Origin: Colwellia sp. 75C3
Lineage (GTDB): Bacteria; Pseudomonadota; Gammaproteobacteria; Enterobacterales; Alteromonadaceae
NCBI RefSeq assembly: GCF_002836255.1
Contig: NZ_PJAU01000047.1
Location: 1-64,000 of the forward strand
Reading direction: 5' to 3'
Length of the DNA stretch: 64,000 bases
The notes below the pieces were generated by a model. The model made no database searches. It saw nothing but the letters and a program-made list of their open reading frames with translations, and was not told the origin of the DNA. The position numbers and the translations under genes were made by a program. This document shows positions 36,930 to 45,894 of this stretch, in pieces (positions within the stretch are counted from its first letter, which is position 1; the number at the start of each line of letters is the position of its first letter).

Positions 36930-36955
36930 ATACCAATCGAATTAACTGATCACTT
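36930..36955. repeat. End fragment of the ATACCAA repeat family
   Basis: ATACCAATCGAATTAACTGA with CACTTA following matches the terminal sequence of the 265-bp elements. It lies alone in the 63-bp gap between glrR and qseG on the minus-strand operon. Confidence 0.65.
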
Positions 36956-36971
36956 ATTTAATCCGCTGATC

Positions 36972-37565
36972 TTAGTCTCGTTCGTTAATATTTTGGTCAA
37001 TTTGTTTGAGTAACATCAGTTGCTGGTTTGCATGGTTTAATTGTTGGTTTAATTGCTCAATTATCTTGTGATGCTCATCGCTCTGCTTAGTAAAGCCTTG
37101 CTCAGATAGCGCTTGTTTTTCCAGCAAATGCAATTGAGTATTTAATTGGTCTCTTAATAACATGGTAAAGGCCAAATTCTCTTTACTGAGGATATTGCTT
37201 GTTAATAAATGTTCATTGAGCAATCTTTTAGCTTTGTAAGGTTGATAAATTACTGGGTTTGGCAAGCTATAAATTAGGATGAGTTTGCCTTGGCTAAAGG
37301 CTTTGTCCTTAAGTTGGTTAGTCATCAAGACGTATTGTTGCTTTTCTTCTAGCAAAAGTTGTTTATTATTTAGGGTTTTTAGCCATAAGTAATACTGACT
37401 ATATTTAACCGAATCATGAGATGTCTCAGTCTTAGTCTCAGTTACGGGTGCTGTAACTTGGCAAGCACTTGATAAACTCACTAATAGAATAATAAAGGAG
37501 ATGGAAAAGCACTGCTTAGCCCGGCTAATTATTGAAACCTTTATATGAGGGTTAATCATTTTCAT
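36972..37565 (-). CDS. QseG-like outer-membrane lipoprotein of the GlrK/GlrR system
   Basis: The 197-residue protein has a signal sequence with lipobox LSSAC (Cys at about 35) and a long helical, Gln/Leu/Lys-rich body with probable coiled coil near the C-terminus (KIIEQLNQQLNHANQQLMLLKQI). QseG in enterics is a lipoprotein that binds and stimulates GlrK (QseE), encoded between glrK and glrR, as here. Sequence similarity is weak, so the call rests on position, lipoprotein signal and helical content. It overlaps glrK by 4 nt. Confidence 0.7.
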   Translation of the reverse strand: MKMINPHIKVSIISRAKQCFSISFIILLVSLSSACQVTAPVTETKTETSHDSVKYSQYYLWLKTLNNKQLLLEEKQQYVLMTNQLKDKAFSQGKLILIYSLPNPVIYQPYKAKRLLNEHLLTSNILSKENLAFTMLLRDQLNTQLHLLEKQALSEQGFTKQSDEHHKIIEQLNQQLNHANQQLMLLKQIDQNINERD

Positions 37566-39097
37566 AATACGTTATCTGTTTGAGCATTCGGTAAGGTGAT
37601 AGAAACACAGGTACCGCCTGTATTTGTAGCGCTAATTTTTCCCGCTGGTATTATTTTGATACTGCCATTGAGGCGCAGTAATAACTCTTTGACTATAGTC
37701 AGCCCTAAACCACTGCCTTTTATTTGACTGTTTATCGGTGCTGTACCCTGATAAAAAGCATCAAATACTTTCTCACTAAGTGATGGTTCTATCCCTGGAC
37801 CTTGATCAATGATATTAATGTTTATGCACTCCTTGCTATTGTTATACGTAATGGTGATATTTCCGTCTATGGGGGAGTATTTTATCGCATTAGATAAAAT
37901 ATTGTCTAAAATCACACTGAGTTGTTTACTGTTACTGTAAATAAAATAAGGACTGTTATTACACTTCAGGGTTAAATTTTTAGATTTGATATCAAGTTTT
38001 CTGTCCTTACAAGCAGCACTTATTAGCTCAGATAAATTCATTTTTTCTAAGCCATGCAAGCTAGTTGAATCCAATACAATATTGAAATCAAGTAAGTCTT
38101 CAATTAAACGCTGTAAGCGATTTACACTGGTGCGGATGATATCGCAAATTTCTTGCTGATCATCATTGAGTGGGCCAACACTATTATCATAGATAAGCTC
38201 AGTGCCTTCTCTAATAGCTGCTAATGGTGTTTTTAATTCATGGGAAATATGTCGAATAAAACTCGATTTCTGTAATTCAAGAGTATGAAGACGTTGCCTC
38301 ATATTCTCTAACGCATCTGCTATTTCCCTTACTTCGGCAGGGCCGTGCAAGTTGATTTTTTGTTCGAAATTTCCTTGCTCTAGTAGTTTGATTTTATCAG
38401 TAAGCCGCTTTAATGGTTTAGTGATCAAAATGATAAATATACCGGCAATTAAGAAGGTGATAGGAATAATATATAACCGCTCAAGGATATTATTACTAAT
38501 ATTTTCGGTAGTCTGGTGTATGTTTGAAACCTGTTCATTAACGACAAAATTACTGCGCTTTTCTAGTTGTTTATTAATCTGATGTAATGTTTTAAATTCT
38601 TTTTGGATTTGCGCCAATGACATCGTTTCAATCTCATTACTTAGCATCAATTCTCTTATTCGATCACTCTCAAAATGTAGCGACATAAGCCGTTCTTTTA
38701 ACAGCTTATCTTGCTGTTTTGTGGATGTTTCTTTGATGATACTTTTTAAAACGGCTTGGTGACGACCAAATAGGGTAAGTAATTCATCGTCTTTAAGTAC
38801 CACATATTGACTCGCAGAGCGTTCTATTTTGGCAATACTGTCATCTAGTTTGCTGTTTAGTTGAGTTAATTGTGCAACATGGTAAATAGCACTAGTGCTT
38901 TGTTTTGCTAATTGACTGACCTTATTCGCACCGAACAGTAAGGCCATTACTAAAGGCATGGCAACAAAAGTAAAACCAATTAATGTTAGTTTATTAATAG
39001 AAACCTTGTTAAGAAGTGACTGACTAAATATATAAAAAGAAAGTGTCAACTGTCTTAGCAATGCTTTACTTTTTTTTAATTTGCTAAGGGAAGTCAT
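37562..39097 (-). CDS. glrK: Sensor histidine kinase GlrK (QseE)
   Basis: The 511-residue inner-membrane kinase has TM1 at about 38-55, a helical periplasmic sensor domain of about 150 residues, TM2 at about 208-226 and a HAMP domain (227-280). The HisKA domain carries H286 in SHELKTP. The HATPase domain has NILSNAIKYSP (N box), DQGPGIEP (G1) and GSGLGLTIV (G2). It phosphorylates GlrR by inference from family and operon. In E. coli the pair controls the sRNA GlmY and rpoE through envelope signals; here the neighbouring EF-hand gene is the visible candidate target. Confidence 0.93.
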   Translation of the reverse strand: MTSLSKLKKSKALLRQLTLSFYIFSQSLLNKVSINKLTLIGFTFVAMPLVMALLFGANKVSQLAKQSTSAIYHVAQLTQLNSKLDDSIAKIERSASQYVVLKDDELLTLFGRHQAVLKSIIKETSTKQQDKLLKERLMSLHFESDRIRELMLSNEIETMSLAQIQKEFKTLHQINKQLEKRSNFVVNEQVSNIHQTTENISNNILERLYIIPITFLIAGIFIILITKPLKRLTDKIKLLEQGNFEQKINLHGPAEVREIADALENMRQRLHTLELQKSSFIRHISHELKTPLAAIREGTELIYDNSVGPLNDDQQEICDIIRTSVNRLQRLIEDLLDFNIVLDSTSLHGLEKMNLSELISAACKDRKLDIKSKNLTLKCNNSPYFIYSNSKQLSVILDNILSNAIKYSPIDGNITITYNNSKECININIIDQGPGIEPSLSEKVFDAFYQGTAPINSQIKGSGLGLTIVKELLLRLNGSIKIIPAGKISATNTGGTCVSITLPNAQTDNVL

Positions 39098-39173
39098 GGA
39101 ATTCAGCCTGAAATTTTTACGGTAAGTAAATCTGGATGCCCTTTGTATGACAAAAATAAAATAAAAACAAGGG

Positions 39174-39191
39174 TGTCTTTATTTTGAGACA
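39174..39191. promoter_or_regulatory. GlrR-type upstream activator site 1
   Basis: TGTCTTTATTTTGAGACA is a perfect TGTC-N10-GACA match, the motif recognised by GlrR upstream of glmY in enterics. It lies about 230 bp upstream of the predicted sigma-54 start site, a normal enhancer distance, and beside glrK itself. Confidence 0.75.
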
Positions 39192-39293
39192 AGGTTAAAT
39201 CATAAATGCCGAGTTATTAAGTAACTGTAAAACATTAGTTTATTATGATTTGTGTCGACGTATTAGTCAGCGATAGTCGGTAATATTTTATTG

Positions 39294-39311
39294 TGTTGGT
39301 ATTTAGCGACA
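39294..39311. promoter_or_regulatory. GlrR-type upstream activator site 2 (one mismatch)
   Basis: TGTTGGTATTTAGCGACA matches TGTC-N10-GACA in seven of eight fixed bases. Its centre is about 110 bp upstream of the predicted start site. Confidence 0.5.
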
Positions 39312-39386
39312 GTTTAACAAGGGTTTAGGTTATAAAAAACAGTAGGTTCTTTATTAAATCCTTTACAATCATGCGCTTGGGTTTGT

Positions 39387-39402
39387 TGGCACACTCCGTG
39401 CT
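39387..39402 (+). promoter_or_regulatory. Sigma-54 (RpoN) promoter of the EF-hand gene
   Basis: TGGCACACTCCGTGCT has the -24 TGGCAC and -12 TGCT elements with correct GG-to-GC spacing. The predicted start is near 39413, giving a leader of about 58 nt containing an 18-nt palindrome (39436-39453) before the AGAGG Shine-Dalgarno of the EF-hand gene. Confidence 0.82.
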
Positions 39403-39470
39403 ATATCTCTGTCAATAATGAATTATATTCAGCGCAATTAAAGCGCTTTAATTTTAAAAAGAGGATTACC

Positions 39471-39839
39471 ATGAATAGTATCAGTTTAACGCAAGTAACC
39501 ACATTTGTTGTAGCCGTAAGTCTGGCTTCTTTTTTTGTCAATGCTGATGATGCTCTAGCTGATACTACTGAAGCTAGTACCGTTATACATTCAGAAACGT
39601 CAGTGATCACAGAGATTGTTGAAGTTGCAGTTGAAGAAATAAAAGAGATGAACGATAAGTTTACTTTTACTTCACTAGATACTGACAAAAATGGCAAGTT
39701 AAGCCAACAAGAAGTTATTGCTGGCAAGAATGAGTGGTTGGTGAAGTCCTTTAGCCAAATTGATAGTAATACTGATAAGTCTCTTACAGAACAAGAATTA
39801 GTTGATTTTGTTACTACGACTGTAGCGACAAGTAAATAA
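39471..39839 (+). CDS. Exported EF-hand calcium-binding protein
   Basis: The 122-residue protein has an N-terminal signal sequence (about 1-30) and two EF-hand loops, D70xD72xN74GK76 to E81 and D98xN100xD102xS104 to E109, with the ligand positions filled. It is otherwise small and acidic and probably periplasmic. A near-consensus sigma-54 promoter and GlrR-type sites lie upstream, and glrK is divergent, so it is a candidate GlrR target. AGAGG precedes the ATG. The function of such small EF-hand proteins is not established; calcium buffering or sensing is inference. Confidence 0.88.
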   Translation: MNSISLTQVTTFVVAVSLASFFVNADDALADTTEASTVIHSETSVITEIVEVAVEEIKEMNDKFTFTSLDTDKNGKLSQQEVIAGKNEWLVKSFSQIDSNTDKSLTEQELVDFVTTTVATSK

Positions 39840-39884
39840 CGAGTAAGGACATACTCGGCAAAGTTTAAAGGGGAGCTCCCAATT

Positions 39885-39954
39885 ATACCCATTATCATTC
39901 AATATGCAGGTTCAGCGTTCTTGCTCAAGCACTTCATTGATTGGTGACGGGTAT
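39885..39954. repeat. 70-bp element with inverted ATACCC ends
   Basis: ATACCCATTATCATTCAAT (from 39885) matches the reverse complement of the right end, ATACCCGTCACCAATCAAT, at 15 of 19 positions. The ends resemble those of the 8187-8498 element. It lies in the 39840-40187 intergenic region, where the only other feature is the terminator at 40033. Confidence 0.45.
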
Positions 39955-40032
39955 GTATCAAATCATCTAGTCGTCATTCTTACGGACAGAGAAAACGGCT
40001 TGACCGAATTGTTATAAATCCACTCCCCTTTG

Positions 40033-40062
40033 GGCCGGCTACTTAGGTAGTCGGCCTTTTTT
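40033..40062 (+). terminator. Rho-independent terminator
   Basis: GGCCGGCTAC (40033-40042) pairs with GTAGTCGGCC (40047-40056) around TTAG, with one G-U pair, followed by six T. It probably ends the EF-hand transcript. Confidence 0.88.
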
Positions 40063-40187
40063 ATAGGTAAGGAAATATCAAACAGGATTAACCGTATAGA
40101 TATTGCGGTAGACGGTAGTTGCGGATATATCCTCTCCAGTTGATGCTTGTTAGACTAAGGGTAATTACTATAAAAAGAGAATATTCA

Positions 40188-42389
40188 ATGAAACCTCAGT
40201 TTATCAAAGCATTTTTAGTGTCTAGTATTTTGATGGGTTGCTCAACAGCAACGGAAACGACTAATGTTCAGCCTGCTGCTAATACAATAAATAAAGCTAC
40301 TGCGAGTGTTCAAAGCGTAGAAGAATCAAAAGCGCTGCTTTTGGCTAAATGGCAAGGACCATTTGAGGGCGTACCAGCATTTGATCAAGTATCACTTAGT
40401 GGTTTAGTTCCTGCTATGGAAGAAGCGATGGCTAAAGAGTTAGCTGAAGTTGATGTTATTGCCAATAATAATGACGCACCTACTTTTGAAAATACTATCG
40501 TAGCGATGGAAAGAACGGGCGCGGAACTTAATAGGCTTTTCAGCTATTACGGCATTTGGCGTTCAAATAAATCAAGCCCTGAATTTCGTCAATTACAAAG
40601 TGAATTAGCACCAAAACTGTCGGCTTTCTCTTCAAAAATCAAGCAAAATGATAAACTGTTTACGCGTATTTCAGCTGTTTATAATAGTGAAAAAACTAAA
40701 GCGATGAGCCCGGAAAATCAGCGTTTAGTATTATTAACGTATAACAGCTTTGCCCGTAATGGCGCGACATTAAATGCAGTTGATAAGAAAAGATATGCAG
40801 AGATAAACTTAGAATTATCTACCCTGCAAACAAAATTCGGTAACAATATCTTAGCCGATGAAGAAGGCTATGTGCTGTATCTAGATAAGTCACAATTGGG
40901 TGGGCTACCTGAATCTGTAGTTAATGTTGCAGCAGCGGCAGCTGAAGAGCGAGACCATAAAGGTCAATACGCTATCACCAATACTCGCTCATCAATGGAC
41001 CCGTTCTTAACGTATTCGACAGAACGTGAATTACGTAAGCAGGTTTGGAGTACCTACTACAGTCGTGGTGATAATGGCGACCAGTATGATAACAATGCCA
41101 TCATTGCTGAAGTTCTGCAGTTACGTCATGAACGTGTTGGTTTATTAGGTTATAAAAACTATGCCTCGTGGCGCTTAGAAGATCGTATGGCAAAGTCTCC
41201 TGAAAATGCTATTGCTTTGATGGAATCTGTATGGCCTGCGGCTATTGCCCGTGTTGATGAAGAAGTTGCTGACATGTTAGCAATCGGCAAAAAACAAGAC
41301 GGTATAGAGCAAGTTGAAGCATGGGATTACCGTTTTTATGCTGAGAAAGTACGTAAAGATAAATACAACCTAGACTCAGATGAAGTTAAGCAGTACTTAC
41401 AATTAAACAACTTACGTGAAGCTATGTTCTATGTAGCAGGGCGTTTATTTAACTTTAGCTTTAGTGAAGTGACTGATGGCTCAGTACCCGTATTTCACGA
41501 AGATGTACGTGTTTGGGAAGTAAAAGATAAAACCTCAGGTGAACACATTGGTTTATGGTATTTAGACCCGTTCGCTCGCAAAGGTAAACGTTCAGGTGCA
41601 TGGGCAACCACGTATCGTGCACATACCACCTTTGATGGTAAGAAAAATGTATTATCTTCAAACAACTCAAACTTTTCGAAAGGTGTAGCGGGTCAACCAA
41701 CATTAATCTCTTGGTCTGATGCTGAAACTTACTTCCATGAATTTGGCCATGCTTTACACTTTTTAGCCTCAAAAGTAGAATACCCAACATTGAATTCAGG
41801 TGTACGTGATTACACAGAATTTCAATCACAGTTATTAGAGCGCTGGTTATCTACCGATGAAGTGATTGATAACTACCTTGTACATTACAAAACTGGCAAG
41901 CCAATGCCAAAATCACTTATCGCTAAAATTAAGCAAGCGGCTACGTTTAATTCAGGTTTTAAAACCACTGAATATTTAGCTTCAGCCTTAGTTGATATGA
42001 AATTCCATACCGTTGATCCTACTGGTATTGATGCTGACAAGTTTGAACGTGAAACTTTAGCTGCACTTAAAATGCCTAAGCAAATTGTAATGCGTCATCG
42101 CAGCCCGCAGTTTGGCCATATCTTTAGCAGCGAAGGTTATGCTTCTAGCTATTATGGTTACATGTGGGCTGAAGTATTAACCTCTGATGCGGCTGAAGCA
42201 TTTGCTCAAGCACCAGGTGGTTTTTATGATAAAGACGTTGCTGATAAGTTGGTAGAGCATTTGTTTAGTGTGCGTAATGCGGTTGATCCAAGTGAAGCGT
42301 ACCGTGCCTTTCGAGGTCGAGATGCTAAAGTTGAAGCGTTAATGCGTGACCGTGGTTTTCCAGTGACAACGGTAAAGAGCAGTAAATAG
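40188..42389 (+). CDS. M3 family oligopeptidase (peptidyl-dipeptidase Dcp-like), lipoprotein
   Basis: The 733-residue zinc peptidase degrades oligopeptides. The start at ATG 40188 gives a lipoprotein signal, MKPQFIKAFLVSSILMGCS, with lipobox LMGC, so the enzyme is likely periplasmic and membrane-attached; an upstream start at 40119 would bury the signal. The zinc motif is H517EFGH521, with the third ligand Glu downstream, and GYASSYYGYMWAEV is the usual C-terminal M3 segment. Length matches Dcp-type enzymes (about 680-720). Dcp releases C-terminal dipeptides; that specificity is inferred from similarity. Confidence 0.92.
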   Translation: MKPQFIKAFLVSSILMGCSTATETTNVQPAANTINKATASVQSVEESKALLLAKWQGPFEGVPAFDQVSLSGLVPAMEEAMAKELAEVDVIANNNDAPTFENTIVAMERTGAELNRLFSYYGIWRSNKSSPEFRQLQSELAPKLSAFSSKIKQNDKLFTRISAVYNSEKTKAMSPENQRLVLLTYNSFARNGATLNAVDKKRYAEINLELSTLQTKFGNNILADEEGYVLYLDKSQLGGLPESVVNVAAAAAEERDHKGQYAITNTRSSMDPFLTYSTERELRKQVWSTYYSRGDNGDQYDNNAIIAEVLQLRHERVGLLGYKNYASWRLEDRMAKSPENAIALMESVWPAAIARVDEEVADMLAIGKKQDGIEQVEAWDYRFYAEKVRKDKYNLDSDEVKQYLQLNNLREAMFYVAGRLFNFSFSEVTDGSVPVFHEDVRVWEVKDKTSGEHIGLWYLDPFARKGKRSGAWATTYRAHTTFDGKKNVLSSNNSNFSKGVAGQPTLISWSDAETYFHEFGHALHFLASKVEYPTLNSGVRDYTEFQSQLLERWLSTDEVIDNYLVHYKTGKPMPKSLIAKIKQAATFNSGFKTTEYLASALVDMKFHTVDPTGIDADKFERETLAALKMPKQIVMRHRSPQFGHIFSSEGYASSYYGYMWAEVLTSDAAEAFAQAPGGFYDKDVADKLVEHLFSVRNAVDPSEAYRAFRGRDAKVEALMRDRGFPVTTVKSSK

Positions 42390-42410
42390 AGGCTATCTAT
42401 TATTGTAAAA

Positions 42411-42435
42411 AAAACTCGCTTCGGCGAGTTTTTTT
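42411..42435 (+). terminator. Terminator of the M3 peptidase gene
   Basis: AAAACTCGC (42411-42419), loop TTCG and GCGAGTTTT (42424-42432) with further T form a stable UUCG-capped hairpin. The remaining 42436-42704 contains no recognised gene. Confidence 0.9.
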
Positions 42436-42704
42436 ATGCCTGTAACATCTCATTTCATCACTTTAAGGTTAGTCGTAACAAGGCCGCTGATTCATATCGT
42501 CTTATGACATTGCTTTTGGGTAACATAAGCGAACAAAACTACAACATAAAAGACAAAGTTACGCGTGTAGACTCGGTCTATATTTACAGCTTATTACTAT
42601 GATTGCTCTTTGTGTATGTTCATCAATGCACTTGATATAGCGAAGCTGTATTGCTTTTAATTTAGTTAGGGAAATCCCCCTACATATATAATGGAAATGT
42701 ATTG

Positions 42705-44327
42705 ATGCAACACAAATTTACCGCAATTGCCGGCTTAGCTAGTTTATGTTTGTTTTTGTCTGCTTGTACAGAAGAAGATGCACCGGTTACTTACATTACC
42801 AGCTCAGGCGTGATCAGTGGCTTTGGTAGTGTTTATGTTAATGGTGTGCGTTATATCACCAAAGACAGCAACATTATTGGTAACGGCAATAAAAGTGATG
42901 AAGCGTCACTTAAAGTGGGCATGAAAGTTGTCATTAATGCGCAAAAATCATCGGATTTTGAACCAACAGCACAGGACGTGAAATATCTTGCTGATGCTAT
43001 TGGTACTGTTGATGCTATTGACCTTGCCAATAATTCATTAAGTATTTTAGGACAAACCTACTTAATTACACAAGCGACTCAATTTGACGATACACGCTTC
43101 AGTGAATTACGCACCGACATGATTGTTGAATTAAGTGCTTTTAAAAATGAATATGGTAATTTTGTTGTTAGTTATTTAGCAATTAAAGATGCACAAACCG
43201 AGCAGCAATTAACGGGGACTATTAGCGATATTAATAAGGTGAATAAGACCTTTACCATAGGTGAATTAGTTGTTAGTTATGAGGATGCTGACATTACTGG
43301 AATGTTAACTTCAGGTTCACTTGTTGAAGTAAAAAGCAAATTTCCGCCTATTAATAATAAACTTGTTGCTGATAAAATTAACGCACTAGGCTTGCTTTTA
43401 TATATTGATGGCTTACTTGAGGTTACGGGTATTGTTGAAGATTTTGACAAAGCGGGAAATACAATAATAATAAAAGTAGATGGCCGAAAATATGTATTAT
43501 CTGATGCCACTGACTTTAGTCAAGGTGATAAAGACGATCTGAAAATAGGTAGTCAAGTTAGCTTAGTTGCTACCGTGGTTGAGTCAGAATCTATTACAGA
43601 TACCCCAAATTACCCAGTTAATAATATTCGTCTTGAATTAGCTAATGAAATTAGCCTTGAAGGTATTGTTGAGTTAATTTCTGATGATAGCTTCACTCTA
43701 TTCGGTCAAGAGTTTACTGTTGATAATTATACTCAGTATGAGGATGATTCAGAGCAAGACTTACGTAACTTCAATTTCACTAATATTGCTATTGGTGACA
43801 AATTAGCTATTGATGCTTATGAAGATAACGGTGTTTTAATTAGTCGTAAAGTCGATCGTGAAGAAACGGGTGGAAATGATCAAGAGAGCCATGAAATTGA
43901 AGGTGTTGTTGATAACATAGACTTACCAAGTTTTTCTGTTAAAGGCATTATCGTGTTAACCAATGAAGAGACTGACTTTGAAGATGCACAAGGTAATGAT
44001 GTTGATCAAGATACCTTCTTCTTGAAATTGAAAGAGCAGGATGAAGTTGAAGTTGAACTAACGAAAATCGACAATGATTGGTTAGCTTTAGCGGTAGAAA
44101 TTGATAATGGCGATACAGAGTTACTCGGTACTATTGATAACTTTACCAATAGATTCAGTTTTACCGTAAATGGTCATGATGTTGTGACCAATATGCACAC
44201 AAAATTTGAAAATGGCTCTGTAAATGACTTAGTACTTAATGCCAAGATTGAAGTTGAAGGAACAGTAAATAGTGATGGTCAGCTAGTAGCTGATGAAATT
44301 GAATTTATCGAAATAAATGCAAACTAG
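42705..44327 (+). CDS. DUF5666 repeat lipoprotein
   Basis: The 540-residue exported lipoprotein has lipobox LSAC. The body is built from repeated beta-rich modules of roughly 70-80 residues: GVISGFGSVYVNGVRY, then ADAIGTVDAIDLANNSLSILGQ, LTGTISDINKVNKTFTIGEL, VTGIVEDFDKAGNTIIIKVDGRKY, LEGIVELISDDSFTLFGQEF, IEGVVDNIDLPSFSVKGI and LLGTIDNFTNRFSFTVNGHDV. That is the DUF5666 pattern (GxI...F.V.G...). It is Asp/Glu rich. Function is unknown; a surface or periplasmic binding role is possible. The start is the ATG at 42705, one codon after a TTG. Confidence 0.85.
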   Translation: MQHKFTAIAGLASLCLFLSACTEEDAPVTYITSSGVISGFGSVYVNGVRYITKDSNIIGNGNKSDEASLKVGMKVVINAQKSSDFEPTAQDVKYLADAIGTVDAIDLANNSLSILGQTYLITQATQFDDTRFSELRTDMIVELSAFKNEYGNFVVSYLAIKDAQTEQQLTGTISDINKVNKTFTIGELVVSYEDADITGMLTSGSLVEVKSKFPPINNKLVADKINALGLLLYIDGLLEVTGIVEDFDKAGNTIIIKVDGRKYVLSDATDFSQGDKDDLKIGSQVSLVATVVESESITDTPNYPVNNIRLELANEISLEGIVELISDDSFTLFGQEFTVDNYTQYEDDSEQDLRNFNFTNIAIGDKLAIDAYEDNGVLISRKVDREETGGNDQESHEIEGVVDNIDLPSFSVKGIIVLTNEETDFEDAQGNDVDQDTFFLKLKEQDEVEVELTKIDNDWLALAVEIDNGDTELLGTIDNFTNRFSFTVNGHDVVTNMHTKFENGSVNDLVLNAKIEVEGTVNSDGQLVADEIEFIEINAN

Positions 44328-44349
44328 TTATTAGCTCAACTCAAAGTTT

Positions 44350-44385
44350 CCGTCGTTAAGTTAATGACTTAATGGCGGATTTTTA
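44350..44385 (+). terminator. Terminator downstream of the DUF5666 gene
   Basis: CCGTCGTTAAGT (44350-44361) pairs with ACTTAATGGCGG (44367-44378) with two G-U pairs, then ATTTTTATT. Confidence 0.8.
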
Positions 44386-44422
44386 TTGCTTATCGTTTCA
44401 TTGTTAGGTGACGGAAGCAACA

Positions 44423-44680
44423 TTAACTCACTGGCTTTTCTATTTCACTTATTCCTTCATGTACCATCTCAGCAACATTTTCTAATTTGGCCGCAATAAC
44501 TGTTTGCGCATCAAACAAGCCACGATTATAAAAATAAGCACCAACTTCTTTCGAAAAAAAATCTAATAGAAATTCTGCATCAAATTGACCAAGGTCTTGG
44601 TCAAGCTCATTAGAAAAATAGCCTTGGATCTTAGTCACTAGTTGCTCTGTTTCTGTCGTTGAAAATTTTATTGGGCTCAT
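44423..44680 (-). CDS. DUF2164 family protein
   Basis: The 85-residue soluble protein fits the DUF2164 pattern: a helix with IQGYFSNELDQDLGQFDAEFLLDFF, then KEVGAYFYNRGLFDAQ. The start at ATG 44680 (MSPIKFS) matches the family; an in-frame start at 44701 would add seven residues. Function is unknown. It is convergent with the DUF5666 gene. The 248 bp between it and the next gene (44681-44928) show no other feature. Confidence 0.85.
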   Translation of the reverse strand: MSPIKFSTTETEQLVTKIQGYFSNELDQDLGQFDAEFLLDFFSKEVGAYFYNRGLFDAQTVIAAKLENVAEMVHEGISEIEKPVS

Positions 44681-44928
44681 AATAACTCTGTAAAAGGACA
44701 CTAAAAAGGGTGTGATATTTTATTATTATACCTAGATATACAGTAAAAGGAGCTTCTTAGTGAGGTAATCATTTTTTACTTAGGTACGTGTTCTATATTG
44801 TTGCTTAGTTGAGTGTTATTTGTTTGAGAAGTGTAAGATTATAAGTCGACTAGTAGACGCGAAGATCATTAACTGTCATATTCACTCTGTTTTTCATATG
44901 GATATTATAATTAAAGGGATCTTACACT

Positions 44929-45861
44929 TTGAAATTATCAAAACTATCAGGCCTAGTCGCTGTACTTTTAAGCAATGCAGCAATAGCTGAAAGCTATCAA
45001 TCATTTACAACATTAAGTTACTCCAAGACAGATTACTCATTTAACACACCCAAAAATATTTATTACAGCAAAGGTGACTCAAGTTCTGTGGGATTGTATA
45101 GCCAATACTTTTTTGATGAAAAACAAACCTTAGGTCCGTTAAATGAATTTAACTACATCAATACCAGCAGTAATTTTTCGGCTTCAATAAACAGTCTAGA
45201 TAGTAATGGATTCTCGTCTTATGATGCTCAAGAATCTAGTAGTGACTCTAGTGTTAAAAATGTTAGCGTCGGTGGTGAGTGGATAACTCATAATGTTATT
45301 CTTGGCGCAAGTTATAGCCACTATCAGTTTGAGACAAAAGCCCCTGCTTATACCATTGATTACAATGACAATGACAATATTTATTCGGCTACCTTAGGTT
45401 ATTTAGTTTCAGATGATTTTGTGATTCGTGCAAATTATAATGATGGCGGTGATGGCGATGACTCGTTTAGTTATAGTGCCAGTTATAACTTACAACTTGT
45501 CGATACGGATTATATTGGTTTTAGCTATAATGTGGACGAAGATTTTGATATTCATAACCTTTCTAGTCGATATTTTTTTGGCTTTGCTGAGCAGAGCTAT
45601 TTAGTGGTTGGAGGTAATTATACCCTTGATAATAGCGATAATTTTTTTGCTGACGATTACTGGAGTGCCAATGCTAGTTACTATTATGACGATAAAACAT
45701 CAGTGTCCGTAAGCTATGCCGATAATGACTTTTATAGTGTTGGTGCTCGTTATTTCATAAATAATAATTACTCAATACAAGCTGGCTATAATTCAGTTTC
45801 TGGTGATAAAAATCAAGGTGAATCTGAGGGGTATCATTTCAGCTTTTCTGCGCAATTTTAG
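44929..45861 (+). CDS. Putative outer-membrane beta-barrel protein
   Basis: The 310-residue protein has a signal peptide (KLSKLSGLVAVLLSNAAIAES) and a mature part of alternating aromatic/polar strands ending in the outer-membrane signature FHFSFSAQF (C-terminal Phe). It is rich in Asp, Ser, Tyr and Asn, typical of marine outer-membrane barrels. Translation starts at TTG behind AGGGA. No specific family is recognised; pore or structural function is possible. It is convergent with the TonB-dependent receptor gene 33 bp away. Confidence 0.75.
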   Translation: MKLSKLSGLVAVLLSNAAIAESYQSFTTLSYSKTDYSFNTPKNIYYSKGDSSSVGLYSQYFFDEKQTLGPLNEFNYINTSSNFSASINSLDSNGFSSYDAQESSSDSSVKNVSVGGEWITHNVILGASYSHYQFETKAPAYTIDYNDNDNIYSATLGYLVSDDFVIRANYNDGGDGDDSFSYSASYNLQLVDTDYIGFSYNVDEDFDIHNLSSRYFFGFAEQSYLVVGGNYTLDNSDNFFADDYWSANASYYYDDKTSVSVSYADNDFYSVGARYFINNNYSIQAGYNSVSGDKNQGESEGYHFSFSAQF

Positions 45862-45894
45862 CTAGATTCATAGGTCGAGACTACTATCGGTAAG

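Noticed and set aside
39413-39470. A GlmY-like small RNA starting at the sigma-54 promoter
   Set aside because: The transcript runs straight into an AGAGG Shine-Dalgarno and an EF-hand coding sequence with no terminator between, so an mRNA is the simpler reading.
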